From positions 310,001 to 374,000 of the forward strand of contig VXSK01000002.1 in the NCBI GenBank assembly GCA_009838035.1: 64,000 nt of DNA, read 5' to 3'. A program made the position numbers and the translations under genes. The stretch is from Gammaproteobacteria bacterium (GTDB taxonomy: Bacteria; Pseudomonadota; Gammaproteobacteria; Steroidobacterales; Foliamicaceae). Below the pieces are notes generated by a model that was not told where the DNA came from, did no database searches, and worked only from the letters and a program-made list of their open reading frames with translations. Shown here one piece after another: positions 26,946 through 35,807 of this stretch; within the stretch, counting starts at the first letter, position 1; each line of letters begins with the position of its first letter.

Positions 26946-27817
26946 GACGCACTCCCGGCTTGGCCTATTTCGGTGCCGCCGATGAGATGGCGACTCGCCT
27001 CCCACGCCAGCATGCAGCGTTTCCGCGTAACGCCCCCGGCGTAGTTCCCCGTAATCCCTCCCGCGCGAATCACGCGGTGGCACGGGATGAGGAATGCGAT
27101 CGGGTTTTTCCCCACCGCGTTCCCCGTCGCCCGAGCCGCCTGCGCGCCGCAGACCTCTTCACCCAAACGGCCGTATGTGACGACCTGCCCGGGCGGTACG
27201 CGCAGCAGGGCGCGCCAGACGGCCAGCTGGAAGTTGGTCCCGCGCACATGTACGGTCAACGGGCGGCCCTCGGCTTCGAATGGCGCCGCGAAGATGGACC
27301 GCGCCAGCGCCGTTGCCATCAATTCATCACCTTCGAACGACGCCCGCGCCCAGGTGCGGCGGAGAGTTTCTTTCTCGGCGGAAACGTCCCCGTCAGCCGC
27401 AAACCCAACCCGGCAGACGCCGCGCTCGGTCCAGGCTACGAACACAGGCCCGAACGGTGATTCTCCAGTGCCGAAGCGAACCGTCAGCCCTGCGCCCCTG
27501 CTCCGGTACTCTCCCGGCGTGACCGCTTCCACGGTGACGAAGTGATCGTGGAGTCTGCCCGGGCCGGTGAGCCCGCTCCCATAGGCTGCCGCGAGCACGG
27601 ACTCGGAGTTGTCGAGCAGTTTCTTCGCGTGCTGAACGGTAAGAAACTCGAGAAAGCGCTTTGGCGTGACGCCGGCCCAGCGCGAGAACAGCCGATGCAG
27701 ATGGCTTTGGCTCAGACCAACGTGCGCCGCCAGGTCCGCGAGCTCGGGCTGGCGCCTGCGATGCCTGGCCAGATAGCGAATCGCGGCCTCGATTCGATCG
27801 TAGTCGGTCGTGTACAT
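26942..27817 (-). CDS. AraC-type HTH / methylated-DNA-[protein]-cysteine methyltransferase
   Basis: A 291-residue fusion. The N-terminal part (LADLAAHVGLSQSHLHRLFSRWAG) is an AraC-type helix-turn-helix; the C-terminal part is an MGMT/Ogt domain with the active site IPCHRVIR and the adjacent GNYAGG. It removes alkyl groups from O6-alkylguanine by transferring them to the Cys. It lacks the N-terminal zinc/Cys domain that senses methylphosphotriesters in E. coli Ada. The start at 27817 (MYTTDYDRI) is preferred over 27952. It is coupled with the decarboxylase. Confidence 0.9.
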   Translation of the reverse strand: MYTTDYDRIEAAIRYLARHRRRQPELADLAAHVGLSQSHLHRLFSRWAGVTPKRFLEFLTVQHAKKLLDNSESVLAAAYGSGLTGPGRLHDHFVTVEAVTPGEYRSRGAGLTVRFGTGESPFGPVFVAWTERGVCRVGFAADGDVSAEKETLRRTWARASFEGDELMATALARSIFAAPFEAEGRPLTVHVRGTNFQLAVWRALLRVPPGQVVTYGRLGEEVCGAQAARATGNAVGKNPIAFLIPCHRVIRAGGITGNYAGGVTRKRCMLAWEASRHLIGGTEIGQAGSAS

Positions 27818-27988
27818 GCGGTACTCCGGGAAGCGGTCATCGGCGGTGAATTCCCGTAACGTAAACACTCCTGATGCCGAAATCGACCCGATCCTTGCTA
27901 TGCGACGTCGGCGCGAGAGGCTCGCGGCGGCCGTGAGTGGTCTTCGGCGCAAGTATCTCGATGGTGTTCCGGCGAACCGGGCGAATCG

Positions 27989-28786
27989 TCATTCAGGCGT
28001 CAGCCGATCGTCGATATCCTCGAATCCCGCGCGCAAACCGATGGTCTGTCCGACCTTGAACTTGATCGGGCGGTGCGTCGTATCCACCCAAAGATTCGAG
28101 TGCGTTTCGTACCCCTCGCCGGTACCGTCCAGCGAGCCTTTCTCGTCAAACACGAAATGACGAACGGTGATCTCCGATCCGTCGGCGCGGGCAACGCTGA
28201 AGTCCCGCGCATGATCGATGCTTACGACCACGTCGAATGACCGCATGTCCTGGTTCAAGACGAAAGCCATCCAGCGGAAATCCTGCACGCCCGCCCTGTC
28301 GGCGTCGTAGCGCCGCGACATCGTGAATTGCGGTATGGCGCCCGGCATCATGTCCATCAGACATCCCGACGGGCACTCTCCCTCGTAGGTCACCCGTTCG
28401 CCGGACTCGTATGCAACGGACATCGTGGCCGCTTCGGCGGCTCTCGTCAGAGTCACCTCAAACACGCGCCCGTCGGCATGCTTTCCCCAACCCGCTGCGC
28501 CTGTGGCCTGTTCGTCGGCGTCATAGTCCCAGCGCGCGGGAATTTCAAAACTGTTGTCCGCGGCGGTCACCCTACTGACGATTGTCCGGCCCCCATCCGC
28601 GCGACGGATAACCTGGAATTCTTCGCTGCTGATGGCCTCGCCCAGGCGCGACACATTCATGACGCCGCTGTCGATCACCTCGTCCCCCGGGGACGGCGTG
28701 TAATAGCGCGAATCCACAACATCGGCAAACGCGCTGCCCACTGCAAGAGCGGTTATTCCGAGAAATAAGCTAAGGCGATGATGCAT
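27989..28786 (-). CDS. Secreted protein of unknown function
   Basis: A 265-residue protein with a Sec signal (MHHRLSLFLGITALAVGSAFA). The mature part is beta-rich, with repeated short hydrophobic strands and a conserved-looking ECPSGC Cys pair; the end is LTPE. A DUF3108-like beta-barrel is one possibility but was not clearly recognised. The start overlaps the hsdR 3' end by 17 nt, so it lies at the edge of the restriction island and could share its transcript. Confidence 0.7.
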   Translation of the reverse strand: MHHRLSLFLGITALAVGSAFADVVDSRYYTPSPGDEVIDSGVMNVSRLGEAISSEEFQVIRRADGGRTIVSRVTAADNSFEIPARWDYDADEQATGAAGWGKHADGRVFEVTLTRAAEAATMSVAYESGERVTYEGECPSGCLMDMMPGAIPQFTMSRRYDADRAGVQDFRWMAFVLNQDMRSFDVVVSIDHARDFSVARADGSEITVRHFVFDEKGSLDGTGEGYETHSNLWVDTTHRPIKFKVGQTIGLRAGFEDIDDRLTPE

Positions 28787-31781
28787 CGAAGTGCTCCGAG
28801 GTGAGGTCGAAAACTGTGTCGGTCATCCAGCGCTTGAAGCCGTCATTGTCCATGAACTGTTTGAACAACTGGCTGTCGTCCTTCATCATCGAAGTCATCA
28901 CGCGCAGAAGGGCCTTGTCGTGTTCGATACGCGTGTTCTCCCGGTCGGAGTGCTGCCGGGCGTTCCTGAACGCGGTATCTCCGGCCACGCGCGAAGGGAT
29001 TTCCTCCGTGATGAGCCGCTTCACTCGGTCACCGTCGTCCCAGGCGATGTCGCCGAACAGGTCATTGAACTGGTTGATGATGTTAGACAGCCGGTCGAGT
29101 TCCGGATCGGGCCGGTGGCCGCCTCCGCGAGTCGGCACCGGATCGACTTCGGCATCTTCATCAGGCAGCAGGATCTTCCGTACCGCCTGTCTCTCGACTC
29201 GATAGCTGTCCATGTCGATGGCGTCCAGAATGCCCTTGGACAGGTCCTCCTCCCGCGGCGCTGGAAGTTTGGGAATCAGGAAGTTGAGAAAGATCGAACG
29301 CTGCTCCCAGGCAGCGTTGGTCCAGGGCAGTACGCAGGACAGAAAGTTGTAAGTCCGCACGAAGCCCTTGGCCCTGCCCTTGAAATCGACCTGTCCGTCC
29401 TCGTCGAGTTCGTTCTTATACACCGCCACGCAGGCATCGAGAATCGGATCAAGCTGGTTGCGGTCGGCGCCGTCAAGGTACAGCCGCGCAAAGCCTTCAA
29501 CCTGTTCGGGTGAATAAACCTGCGCGCCGTCCAGATCGGCCTGCAAATCATGCAGTTTGTTGGGATCGGTCTCGTCGGCGAGGACCGTTGCGCGGTAGTA
29601 GTCCGCAAACGCCTCACGGATAGTCTCCGCGTCGTTCAGGAAATCCAGCACGAATACATCGTGCTTTTTCGGATGCGCGCGGTTGAGGCGCGACAGGGTC
29701 TGCACCGCCTGAATCCCGGACAGCGTCTTATCCACGTACAGGGTGTGCAGCAACGGCTCATCATAGCCGGTCTGAAACTTGTCGGCGCAGACGAGAAAGC
29801 GGTAGGGACTCTCTCGGAACTTTTCCGGGATCGAGCGGGAGGGAAACCCGTTGAGCGACGCTTCACTGACCTTCACGCCGCCGAACTCATGCTCTCCGGA
29901 GAAGGCCGCAATGGCCCGATACGGGCTCTTGCGCTCCTGGAGATACTCGCGAATAGCCTGGAAATACTGGACCGCACGCTTGATCCCGTTGGTGACCACC
30001 ATCGCCCGCGCCTCGTTGCCGATCTTGCGCTGCGCCAGCACCTGGTCGTGAAAGTGGTCCACCATGATCTCGGCCTTCAGGCGGATGGCGTGGCCGTGGC
30101 CCTCCACAAAGCGCCGCAGCTTCTTCTGCGCCTTCTTCGTGTCGAACTCGGGGTCATCCTCGATGGTCTTGGCGAGCTTGTAGTAGCTCCGGACCGGCGT
30201 GTAGTGCGCGAGCACGTCAAGGATGAAGCCTTCCTGGATCGCCTGTTTCATCGTGTAGCTGTGGAAAGCCCGGTGCTTGACCGTGCCGTCTGGCTGCGGG
30301 TCGGCCGCGCCGAATATCTCCAGCGTCTTGTTCTTGGGCGTAGCGGTGAAGGCGAAGTAACTGGCGTTGGGAAGAAGCTTGCGCTGCTCCATCAGTTGGT
30401 TGATCCGGTCCTCGAAGCTGTCGCCCTCGCCTTCCGCGCCGGCTTCGGACAGCGCCTGCGCCATCGCAGCGCTGGTGCGCCCGCCCTGGCTGGAATGGGC
30501 CTCGTCGATGAGGATGGCGAAGCGTCGCCTGCGCTGCTGGTTGCCGATCTCGTCGAGAATGAACGGAAACTTCTGCACGGTCGAGATGATGATCTTCTTG
30601 CCCGACTCAATGAAGCGCCGCAGATCGCCTGAGCGGTCGGCATGGCCTACGGTGGCGCCAACCTGAGCGTACTGCCGGATGGTGTCGTTGATCTGCTTAT
30701 CGAGGATGCGGCGGTCGGTGACCACGATAACGGAGTCGAAGATCGGGGCGCCGACCTCGCCGAGGCCGATCAACTGGTGCGCCAGCCAGGCGATGGAGTT
30801 GCTCTTGCCGCTGCCGGCCGAGTGCTGAATCAGGTAGCACTGCCCTGCCCCATGCTTGGCGGCATCCGCGAGCAAACGGCGTACGGCGTCGCGTTGATGG
30901 AACCGGGGCCAGATCTGCTTGCGCGTCTTTCTGCCCGTTTTCTCATCTTTAGTCTCCACGATCTGGGCGTAGTTTTCGAGGATGTCGGTCAGACTTTCGC
31001 GGGTCAGCACTTCCCGCCACAGGTAATCAGTCTTGATTCCGTCCGGATTGGGCGGATTGCCAGCGCCGTCGTTCCAGCCGCGGTTGAATGGCAGGAACCA
31101 CGAGGCCTTGCCTTTCAACGCGGTACAAAAGCGCACTTCAGACTCATCCACGGCGAAGTGGGCGACACAGCGGCCAAGCTCAAACAGCTTCTCGCGTGGA
31201 TTCCGATCTCTCCGGTATTGCTCGACCGCGTCGTTCACGGTCTGCTTGGTGAGGTTGTTCTTGAGCTCAAAGGTAATGACCGGAAGGCCGTTGATGAACA
31301 TCGCGATGTCCAGCGCCCGCTGCGTCTCGTCGCGGCTGTAGCGAAGCTGTCGCGTGACCGTGAAGCGGTTCCACTCGAAACGCTCTTGAGCCTGTACATT
31401 GCCGGGCGACGGCGTCCCATAGAAGAGCGCGAGGTCGTGCGCGCCGTGCCGGATTCCGTGCCGAAGCACGTCGATCGTTCCTCGTTTTGCGATTTCTCCC
31501 TGCAGCCGCGCGAGGAACCTGCGCCGGGTCGGGCCGTCGCCGTCGAGCACGAAGGCGGTGGCGGCCTCCGGCTGCGTAGTTTCGAGGAAGGCGGCAAGCT
31601 GAGGCCAATCAACGCAGTACTCGCGGTCGTAATGCTGGTAACTGCCGCAACTCCAGCCGACGCCGCCGTAGCCCGAGGCAGGCTCGGTGACCTCGCCTGC
31701 CGCGGGTGGGCGGCAGGCTTCGCCAGCCAGTTCCGTACAGATCAGGCTTTCGAGGCCGTATTCGGAAGTGTCTGTGGTCAC
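28770..31781 (-). CDS. hsdR: Type I restriction enzyme, restriction/translocase subunit
   Basis: A 1003-residue HsdR. The N-terminal endonuclease domain includes INGLPVITFELKN (about 160-175), the PD-(D/E)xK-type E-x-K. The SF2 motor has Walker A QHSAGSGKSNS (about 318-328), DEAH in LIDEAHSSQGG (about 424) and further motifs (FTATPKN, DKFQTGYDEP, QTLSRLNR). It drives ATP-dependent DNA translocation and cleavage with HsdM and HsdS. The start codon is GTG. Its upstream region carries the TTATTTGA repeats. It is separated from hsdS by three other reading frames. Confidence 0.95.
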   Translation of the reverse strand: MTTDTSEYGLESLICTELAGEACRPPAAGEVTEPASGYGGVGWSCGSYQHYDREYCVDWPQLAAFLETTQPEAATAFVLDGDGPTRRRFLARLQGEIAKRGTIDVLRHGIRHGAHDLALFYGTPSPGNVQAQERFEWNRFTVTRQLRYSRDETQRALDIAMFINGLPVITFELKNNLTKQTVNDAVEQYRRDRNPREKLFELGRCVAHFAVDESEVRFCTALKGKASWFLPFNRGWNDGAGNPPNPDGIKTDYLWREVLTRESLTDILENYAQIVETKDEKTGRKTRKQIWPRFHQRDAVRRLLADAAKHGAGQCYLIQHSAGSGKSNSIAWLAHQLIGLGEVGAPIFDSVIVVTDRRILDKQINDTIRQYAQVGATVGHADRSGDLRRFIESGKKIIISTVQKFPFILDEIGNQQRRRRFAILIDEAHSSQGGRTSAAMAQALSEAGAEGEGDSFEDRINQLMEQRKLLPNASYFAFTATPKNKTLEIFGAADPQPDGTVKHRAFHSYTMKQAIQEGFILDVLAHYTPVRSYYKLAKTIEDDPEFDTKKAQKKLRRFVEGHGHAIRLKAEIMVDHFHDQVLAQRKIGNEARAMVVTNGIKRAVQYFQAIREYLQERKSPYRAIAAFSGEHEFGGVKVSEASLNGFPSRSIPEKFRESPYRFLVCADKFQTGYDEPLLHTLYVDKTLSGIQAVQTLSRLNRAHPKKHDVFVLDFLNDAETIREAFADYYRATVLADETDPNKLHDLQADLDGAQVYSPEQVEGFARLYLDGADRNQLDPILDACVAVYKNELDEDGQVDFKGRAKGFVRTYNFLSCVLPWTNAAWEQRSIFLNFLIPKLPAPREEDLSKGILDAIDMDSYRVERQAVRKILLPDEDAEVDPVPTRGGGHRPDPELDRLSNIINQFNDLFGDIAWDDGDRVKRLITEEIPSRVAGDTAFRNARQHSDRENTRIEHDKALLRVMTSMMKDDSQLFKQFMDNDGFKRWMTDTVFDLTSEHFDASSP

Positions 31782-31791
31782 GATCCCGCCA

Positions 31792-31911
31792 TCAAATAAC
31801 CGTCAAATAAAACTGGTGTGGTGGAAATTCTTATATATCAATATATTAAGAAAATTTCACACGTGCAAGGCAGGGCGCGTGGCGGTAGCTTGTCAAATAG
31901 ACTGACCGGTT
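31792..31911 (-). repeat. Duplicated intergenic segment, copy A (upstream of hsdR)
   Basis: This 120-bp stretch aligns without gaps to 32804-32923, with about 78 of 120 positions identical by hand count. Reading the plus strand, TCAAATAA occurs at 31792 and 31803, and TCAAATAG at 31893. In copy B the same three elements fall at the same offsets (0, 11 and 101). Also shared are ATTAAG (offset 53) and GCAAG (offset 73). The left end lies 11 nt from the hsdR GTG. On the reverse strand, the right end reads ...RTGQSI-stop, resembling the TEQII-stop of the AlbA_2 gene. Confidence 0.72.
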
Positions 31912-31987
31912 CTAATGCTGCCCTGCGTCGTGACCACAAAACAACGACGCCCGCCCGCGCGACGCGGAGAGCTGTGTCGCTTGGTGC

Positions 31988-32698
31988 CTACTGTGTGCGG
32001 CGCAGTTGTTCGAGCCAATGCTTAATCTCCCGATCCTGCCATGTCGTAATTCCGTTTGACACGTTGTTGTCAAAATATTCAACGTGCGCATTTTCTTGGT
32101 GTTCTGCCCATGCGCTGGCAATCATCTGGGCTGACGGGTAGTCGCCACTATTGATTGTCGGGTCTGTCGCCGTCCCGAGCAGTGCGTCGAATTCGAGTTC
32201 TGCACCGTCTAGCAGTTGCGGCCAGGGAATGTTTAAGATGCCGCACTCGGACACCGCCGCAGGCTCTCCCCTAGCATGCTTCAACTGCGGATAGCGGCAT
32301 TCATGGGCAACATGCACCTTCCAGTCCGCCAGAACGCCGCGTGGGAGTTCCCGCCTCGGGTTTGGTAGTAGCGCCACGCATCCCCACGACGCACAAATTT
32401 GCTCCATTCGCTCACAGTTATTCTCAGCTGCCCAGAGGTACCTTGCTTCTTCCAGCAGATCATCAAACGTAGTCGCGCGCTGCCTGCACGGTACCGCAAT
32501 GGCCTGACCGAATTTCTCCTTCTCTATACCTGCTGAAAAGACCATCGAGTACGTGTCTCCGCGCGTCGACGAAAGCCGGCCATAGCGGATGGGCGCCCTC
32601 ACGCGCAGCGGATTGATACCGACAAGTCGGTCGCGACGCCAATCTTTCCTTGCCTGATCCCAGTAGAGCGAGCCGATCATCAGAACACCGATCTTCAT
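31988..32698 (-). CDS. Unrecognised protein in the restriction island
   Basis: A 236-residue soluble protein. The N-terminus (MKIGVLMIGSLYWD) could be a strand-loop like that of gamma-glutamylcyclotransferase-type folds, but the match is too weak to assert. Several Trp and Cys residues are spread through it (ASWGCVALLPNP, SECGILNIPWPQL). No nuclease, ATPase or membrane signature was seen. It lies between the AlbA_2 gene and hsdR, flanked by the two duplicated segments. The same frame stays open about 96 nt upstream of the ATG at 32698 but has no ATG there. Confidence 0.6.
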   Translation of the reverse strand: MKIGVLMIGSLYWDQARKDWRRDRLVGINPLRVRAPIRYGRLSSTRGDTYSMVFSAGIEKEKFGQAIAVPCRQRATTFDDLLEEARYLWAAENNCERMEQICASWGCVALLPNPRRELPRGVLADWKVHVAHECRYPQLKHARGEPAAVSECGILNIPWPQLLDGAELEFDALLGTATDPTINSGDYPSAQMIASAWAEHQENAHVEYFDNNVSNGITTWQDREIKHWLEQLRRTQ

Positions 32699-32721
32699 GC
32701 ATGCGCGCCCGACGGCAGTGT

Positions 32722-32793
32722 CTAGCAGGTACCAAAGATCAGCGCTATGTGGATTGGGTGGTTGAGGAAGTATGTAGAGACATCGGTCGTCAT
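32722..32793 (-). pseudogene. Short hsdR-start remnant
   Basis: On the reverse strand the ATG at 32793 opens a 23-codon frame starting MTTDVSTYFL and ending at a TAG. hsdR begins MTTDTSEYGL. In both, the start codon lies 11 nt from the nearest TCAAATAA of the duplicated segment. After about ten residues the similarity stops. This looks like the 5' stub of a second hsdR copy, left by a duplication or by exchange with a related island. A real 23-residue leader peptide is the alternative. Confidence 0.5.
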
Positions 32794-32803
32794 ACTAAGG
32801 TCG

Positions 32804-32923
32804 TCAAATAACCATCAAATAAAGCACTTGGACTAAAAATATATATCTTTCAAAGTATTAAGTTGATTTCATGTGCGCAAGATAAGTGTCGTCACAACAA
32901 CTTATCAAATGATCTGCTCGGTT
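32804..32923 (-). repeat. Duplicated intergenic segment, copy B
   Basis: The partner of 31792-31911. TCAAATAA at 32804 and 32815, TCAAATGA at 32905. Its right end overlaps the 3' end of the AlbA_2 gene, whose stop codon is the TCA at 32905-32907 (reverse strand TGA). The middle is AT-rich (ATATATATCTTTCAA region), unlike the GC-rich genes around it. It may hold the promoter of the unrecognised gene at 31988-32698. Confidence 0.72.
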
Positions 32924-34398
32924 TTATTCGCAGCAGCCCAGAACGGTATGTAGGCGCGGCTCCGAAAACCTGCCGCCTCATCCTCAATGACAATCACTCC
33001 AGCTTTCAGTGCGTCTCCAAGGAGACGGGAGACGACGGCGGAGTTGGCATTTGAGATGCCGAACCGCTCGCGCAATGTTGCGTTGGTCGTCTTCTCGCCC
33101 ATGATGTAGCGCAGGCAAGAATGCTGATAGACTGCGCGAATCCTGTCCATCTTGGACATCTCCTTGAAGTCCCTGCGCGCAAAGACCGTCACGCGCGTTG
33201 CGCCTGGAGGAGTCTCAAACAAAGGCGGTGGAAGTTGGGCGAGTTCAATGGAGAGCATCGCCTTGTCAATCCCACTTCCGCGTTCCTCGCAGATACCAAT
33301 GCGCCGCATGAGGCCCGCCATGGCTTCGTTCCGCGAACGAGGTGGAGCATCAATCATCCGTTCCGCGGCGACGAGTGATTCGCCGGGGTTAGAGATTTCG
33401 ATGCGGTCGGCGAAGACCTCCACCATCGGTCCCGTGCCAGTCGCGGCAAGGTCTTGGTGAATGAGCATATTGGCGATGAGCTCGCGGACGGCGACATTGG
33501 GGAATGCTGCCACATTTTCGCGAATTCCGTTATGAATCACCTCCCTGCTTGGCAACAATGCATCCATGTAGTCGATCAGACGCTCAAAGCCGCTGGCGTA
33601 ACCGCTATTGAACACATGTTCGCGGGTGGTCTCCATTCTGCTCTTGCCGGGATATTGGATCACGCGGACAGTCTTGCGCGCTAGGACCGGAAAATTCCCG
33701 AGGTCCTCCGCAAACAGGAGGGCACCGAGGTTAGCCACGCCCCAACTGTTCGCCTCGTTTTGGCGAAGCAGGCCGTCGCTGCTTAGTGTGCCAGCCGCCA
33801 GCGCGAGATCCTGTGGCACGGGAAATTTGAGCAGCCTGAAATAGGCAGGCCAGTCCAGCAACCCCAACGCATCACTGGCCTCCATCCCGTCCAGATTGAC
33901 CCGACCCTCATACGGAGTTTTATCGAAGATACGCCATAGCGCGCGTTCGCGCTCGGGTACCTCTCGCAAGGGCTTGGTGACCGAGCCCACCCGGATATAG
34001 TCCACGTTCCGGAATATCACAGGGACATTTACTGCGGCGTGAACCTCTGCCACAACGATACGATTGTCGTCTACTTCAACGACGTGGAACCCGAACTGGA
34101 TTTTGGGATTCAGCAACCGCAAGAGCCAGGTTTCAAGCGGCTCGTTGCCCTTCTTGGCCGTCTTCGGATCGAAAGTGGTGCCGACAAGTTCGCCGGTCTT
34201 GTCTACCACTCCCCACATCAGATACCCGAACGGCTCTTCGTTGAGCGCTGCACCGTTGGCAAGCGCGGAAATATATCGACCTACTTCCTCGGGGTTGACG
34301 TAGTTTCGCTTGTATTCGATCCACTCCGTCTCACCGTCTGGTCGGCACAAGTTCCGCACAATAGCGGCGAAGTCCTTCAGGGGAAGGATCGGCGTCAT
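32905..34398 (-). CDS. AlbA_2 / GHKL ATPase / winged-helix protein
   Basis: A 497-residue protein of the Schlafen-AlbA_2 ATP-binding family. The N-terminus has ETEWIEYKRNY and GRYISALANGAAL, typical of the AlbA_2 domain. The middle part (about 295-380) is an HATPase_c_4 module, with AVRELIANMLIHQD and EERGSGIDKA. The C-terminal 90 residues resemble a winged-helix. Such proteins are common as accessory genes of type I restriction loci and may regulate transcription or act on nucleic acid. The ATG overlaps the hsdS stop. Confidence 0.88.
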   Translation of the reverse strand: MTPILPLKDFAAIVRNLCRPDGETEWIEYKRNYVNPEEVGRYISALANGAALNEEPFGYLMWGVVDKTGELVGTTFDPKTAKKGNEPLETWLLRLLNPKIQFGFHVVEVDDNRIVVAEVHAAVNVPVIFRNVDYIRVGSVTKPLREVPERERALWRIFDKTPYEGRVNLDGMEASDALGLLDWPAYFRLLKFPVPQDLALAAGTLSSDGLLRQNEANSWGVANLGALLFAEDLGNFPVLARKTVRVIQYPGKSRMETTREHVFNSGYASGFERLIDYMDALLPSREVIHNGIRENVAAFPNVAVRELIANMLIHQDLAATGTGPMVEVFADRIEISNPGESLVAAERMIDAPPRSRNEAMAGLMRRIGICEERGSGIDKAMLSIELAQLPPPLFETPPGATRVTVFARRDFKEMSKMDRIRAVYQHSCLRYIMGEKTTNATLRERFGISNANSAVVSRLLGDALKAGVIVIEDEAAGFRSRAYIPFWAAANKTEQII

Positions 34399-35807
34399 TC
34401 GTTGAACGCGCCTTCGGCTTCGAATGCACCGGGGTCCCCTGGTAACACCATCCTTGCCTCACGCACATCTAGCTTGCCGGTGACAGCGTCGGCGATAAGG
34501 CGCGTGCGATATTCGCATAGCAGCGAGATTTCATTCCTAGCAGTCCGTTGGGTTGCCTGGATATGCCGACGTCTCGTTATAACGTGGTCTACGATTCGTA
34601 ACTGGTCGTGTAACGAAGGAATTCCCACCACCCTTGCTGCTGCCCTCCGGAGATTAACTCGTTGTCGAGTCGCGCCAGTCGATAGATACCCTGAAACTAA
34701 AGGTGCAGTTGCAGTTAGCTGGTAAGCGAGGAAATGAGGCTCGACGACATCACGATTGAGTCGGAAACGAAAGCAATCCGCTTTCACCATAGCCGGAGCG
34801 ACACCGGCTGGCGCGACGCACGCCCGTCCCGCTGGATGACTACTGTCGCCCAGTCCAGCAATCAGAACGTCGCCCTCCTCGACTGAATGGTCACCAAGGG
34901 TGGCGTAATGATCGGCTGAGATGTACGCCGCATCTGAGGCGTCAAATTCGCCATGTCCAATGTTCTGAAGTCGAATGACCCTCGTACCCTCACTAGTATA
35001 GTGAGTGGACTTCAACCCGGAGCCAAAGGGACCGTCACATCTACATACAGTTAGTCGCTGCAACGATAAGGCATTCCAATCTTCGGGAATATCGCCTACG
35101 TAATCGACACCAGAGGGCTTGTATGCAGGGTACGGCTGGCCCGTGCGCACATCGATCCGGCCCGTAACGGCGTCGTGGACGACAACCTGCTTCTGTTCCT
35201 CCAGCAGTTCGATCAGCTTCTCCTTGGCGCGAATGTAGCGTTCAATGCGGCCGGTCGCGTGTTCCAGGAAGCACGCGATGTCTGTTTGTTCCGACAAAGG
35301 TGGTACGCAAACGTGGATCCTCCTGAAGTCCTCTGGGCGAAGACTCCACATGTCTGAAGTAATGCCATATGAGAATCGCTCGGCTTCCTTTGCGAAGGTC
35401 GGTGTTCGGAACAGATAATGCAAATAGGAAGGATTCGTTAAGGATGTCTCCAGCGGCTGCTGCACGACATATGCTGGGCTTACTATGCCCTTGTGTTTCG
35501 AAACTCCGATAGCACCTTGCCAAGCCCGCATTTTGTTGTACGCAATGTCACCCGGCTGAACTAACTTGTAAGCAGATTTATCGGCTCGCGACTGGTCTTT
35601 CATCGAAGAGTCTTGGAGCAGATCATCTTGAAAAATAACGCCGCTCGAAATCGTTACCGATAACATTCGTTCATTGGCGTGACCAGATCGCTTCGCTTCA
35701 CGAAGAATGGCTCTGTTGGGAAGCACTCTCCAATGCGCCGGAACATCCCCTAACCACTCACTGCCGGAGTTCTTCATCACAGCATATGGCTTGAGTTCAG
35801 CGCTCAT
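34395..35807 (-). CDS. hsdS: Type I restriction enzyme specificity subunit
   Basis: A 470-residue HsdS with two target-recognition domains. Each half begins with a pattern like [10 protein letters not shown] or [10 protein letters not shown], and each is followed by a coiled conserved region ([21 protein letters not shown] and the C-terminal [19 protein letters not shown]). Each half recognises one part of a bipartite DNA site. The start at 35807 ([10 protein letters not shown]) overlaps the DUF262 stop; MKNSGSEW ten residues in is an alternative. Confidence 0.93.
   Translation of the reverse strand: MSAELKPYAVMKNSGSEWLGDVPAHWRVLPNRAILREAKRSGHANERMLSVTISSGVIFQDDLLQDSSMKDQSRADKSAYKLVQPGDIAYNKMRAWQGAIGVSKHKGIVSPAYVVQQPLETSLTNPSYLHYLFRTPTFAKEAERFSYGITSDMWSLRPEDFRRIHVCVPPLSEQTDIACFLEHATGRIERYIRAKEKLIELLEEQKQVVVHDAVTGRIDVRTGQPYPAYKPSGVDYVGDIPEDWNALSLQRLTVCRCDGPFGSGLKSTHYTSEGTRVIRLQNIGHGEFDASDAAYISADHYATLGDHSVEEGDVLIAGLGDSSHPAGRACVAPAGVAPAMVKADCFRFRLNRDVVEPHFLAYQLTATAPLVSGYLSTGATRQRVNLRRAAARVVGIPSLHDQLRIVDHVITRRRHIQATQRTARNEISLLCEYRTRLIADAVTGKLDVREARMVLPGDPGAFEAEGAFNE

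Noticed and set aside
31792-32923. Insertion sequence with terminal repeats
   Set aside because: The two copies are direct, not inverted, carry gene-end remnants, and the gene between them has no transposase motif.
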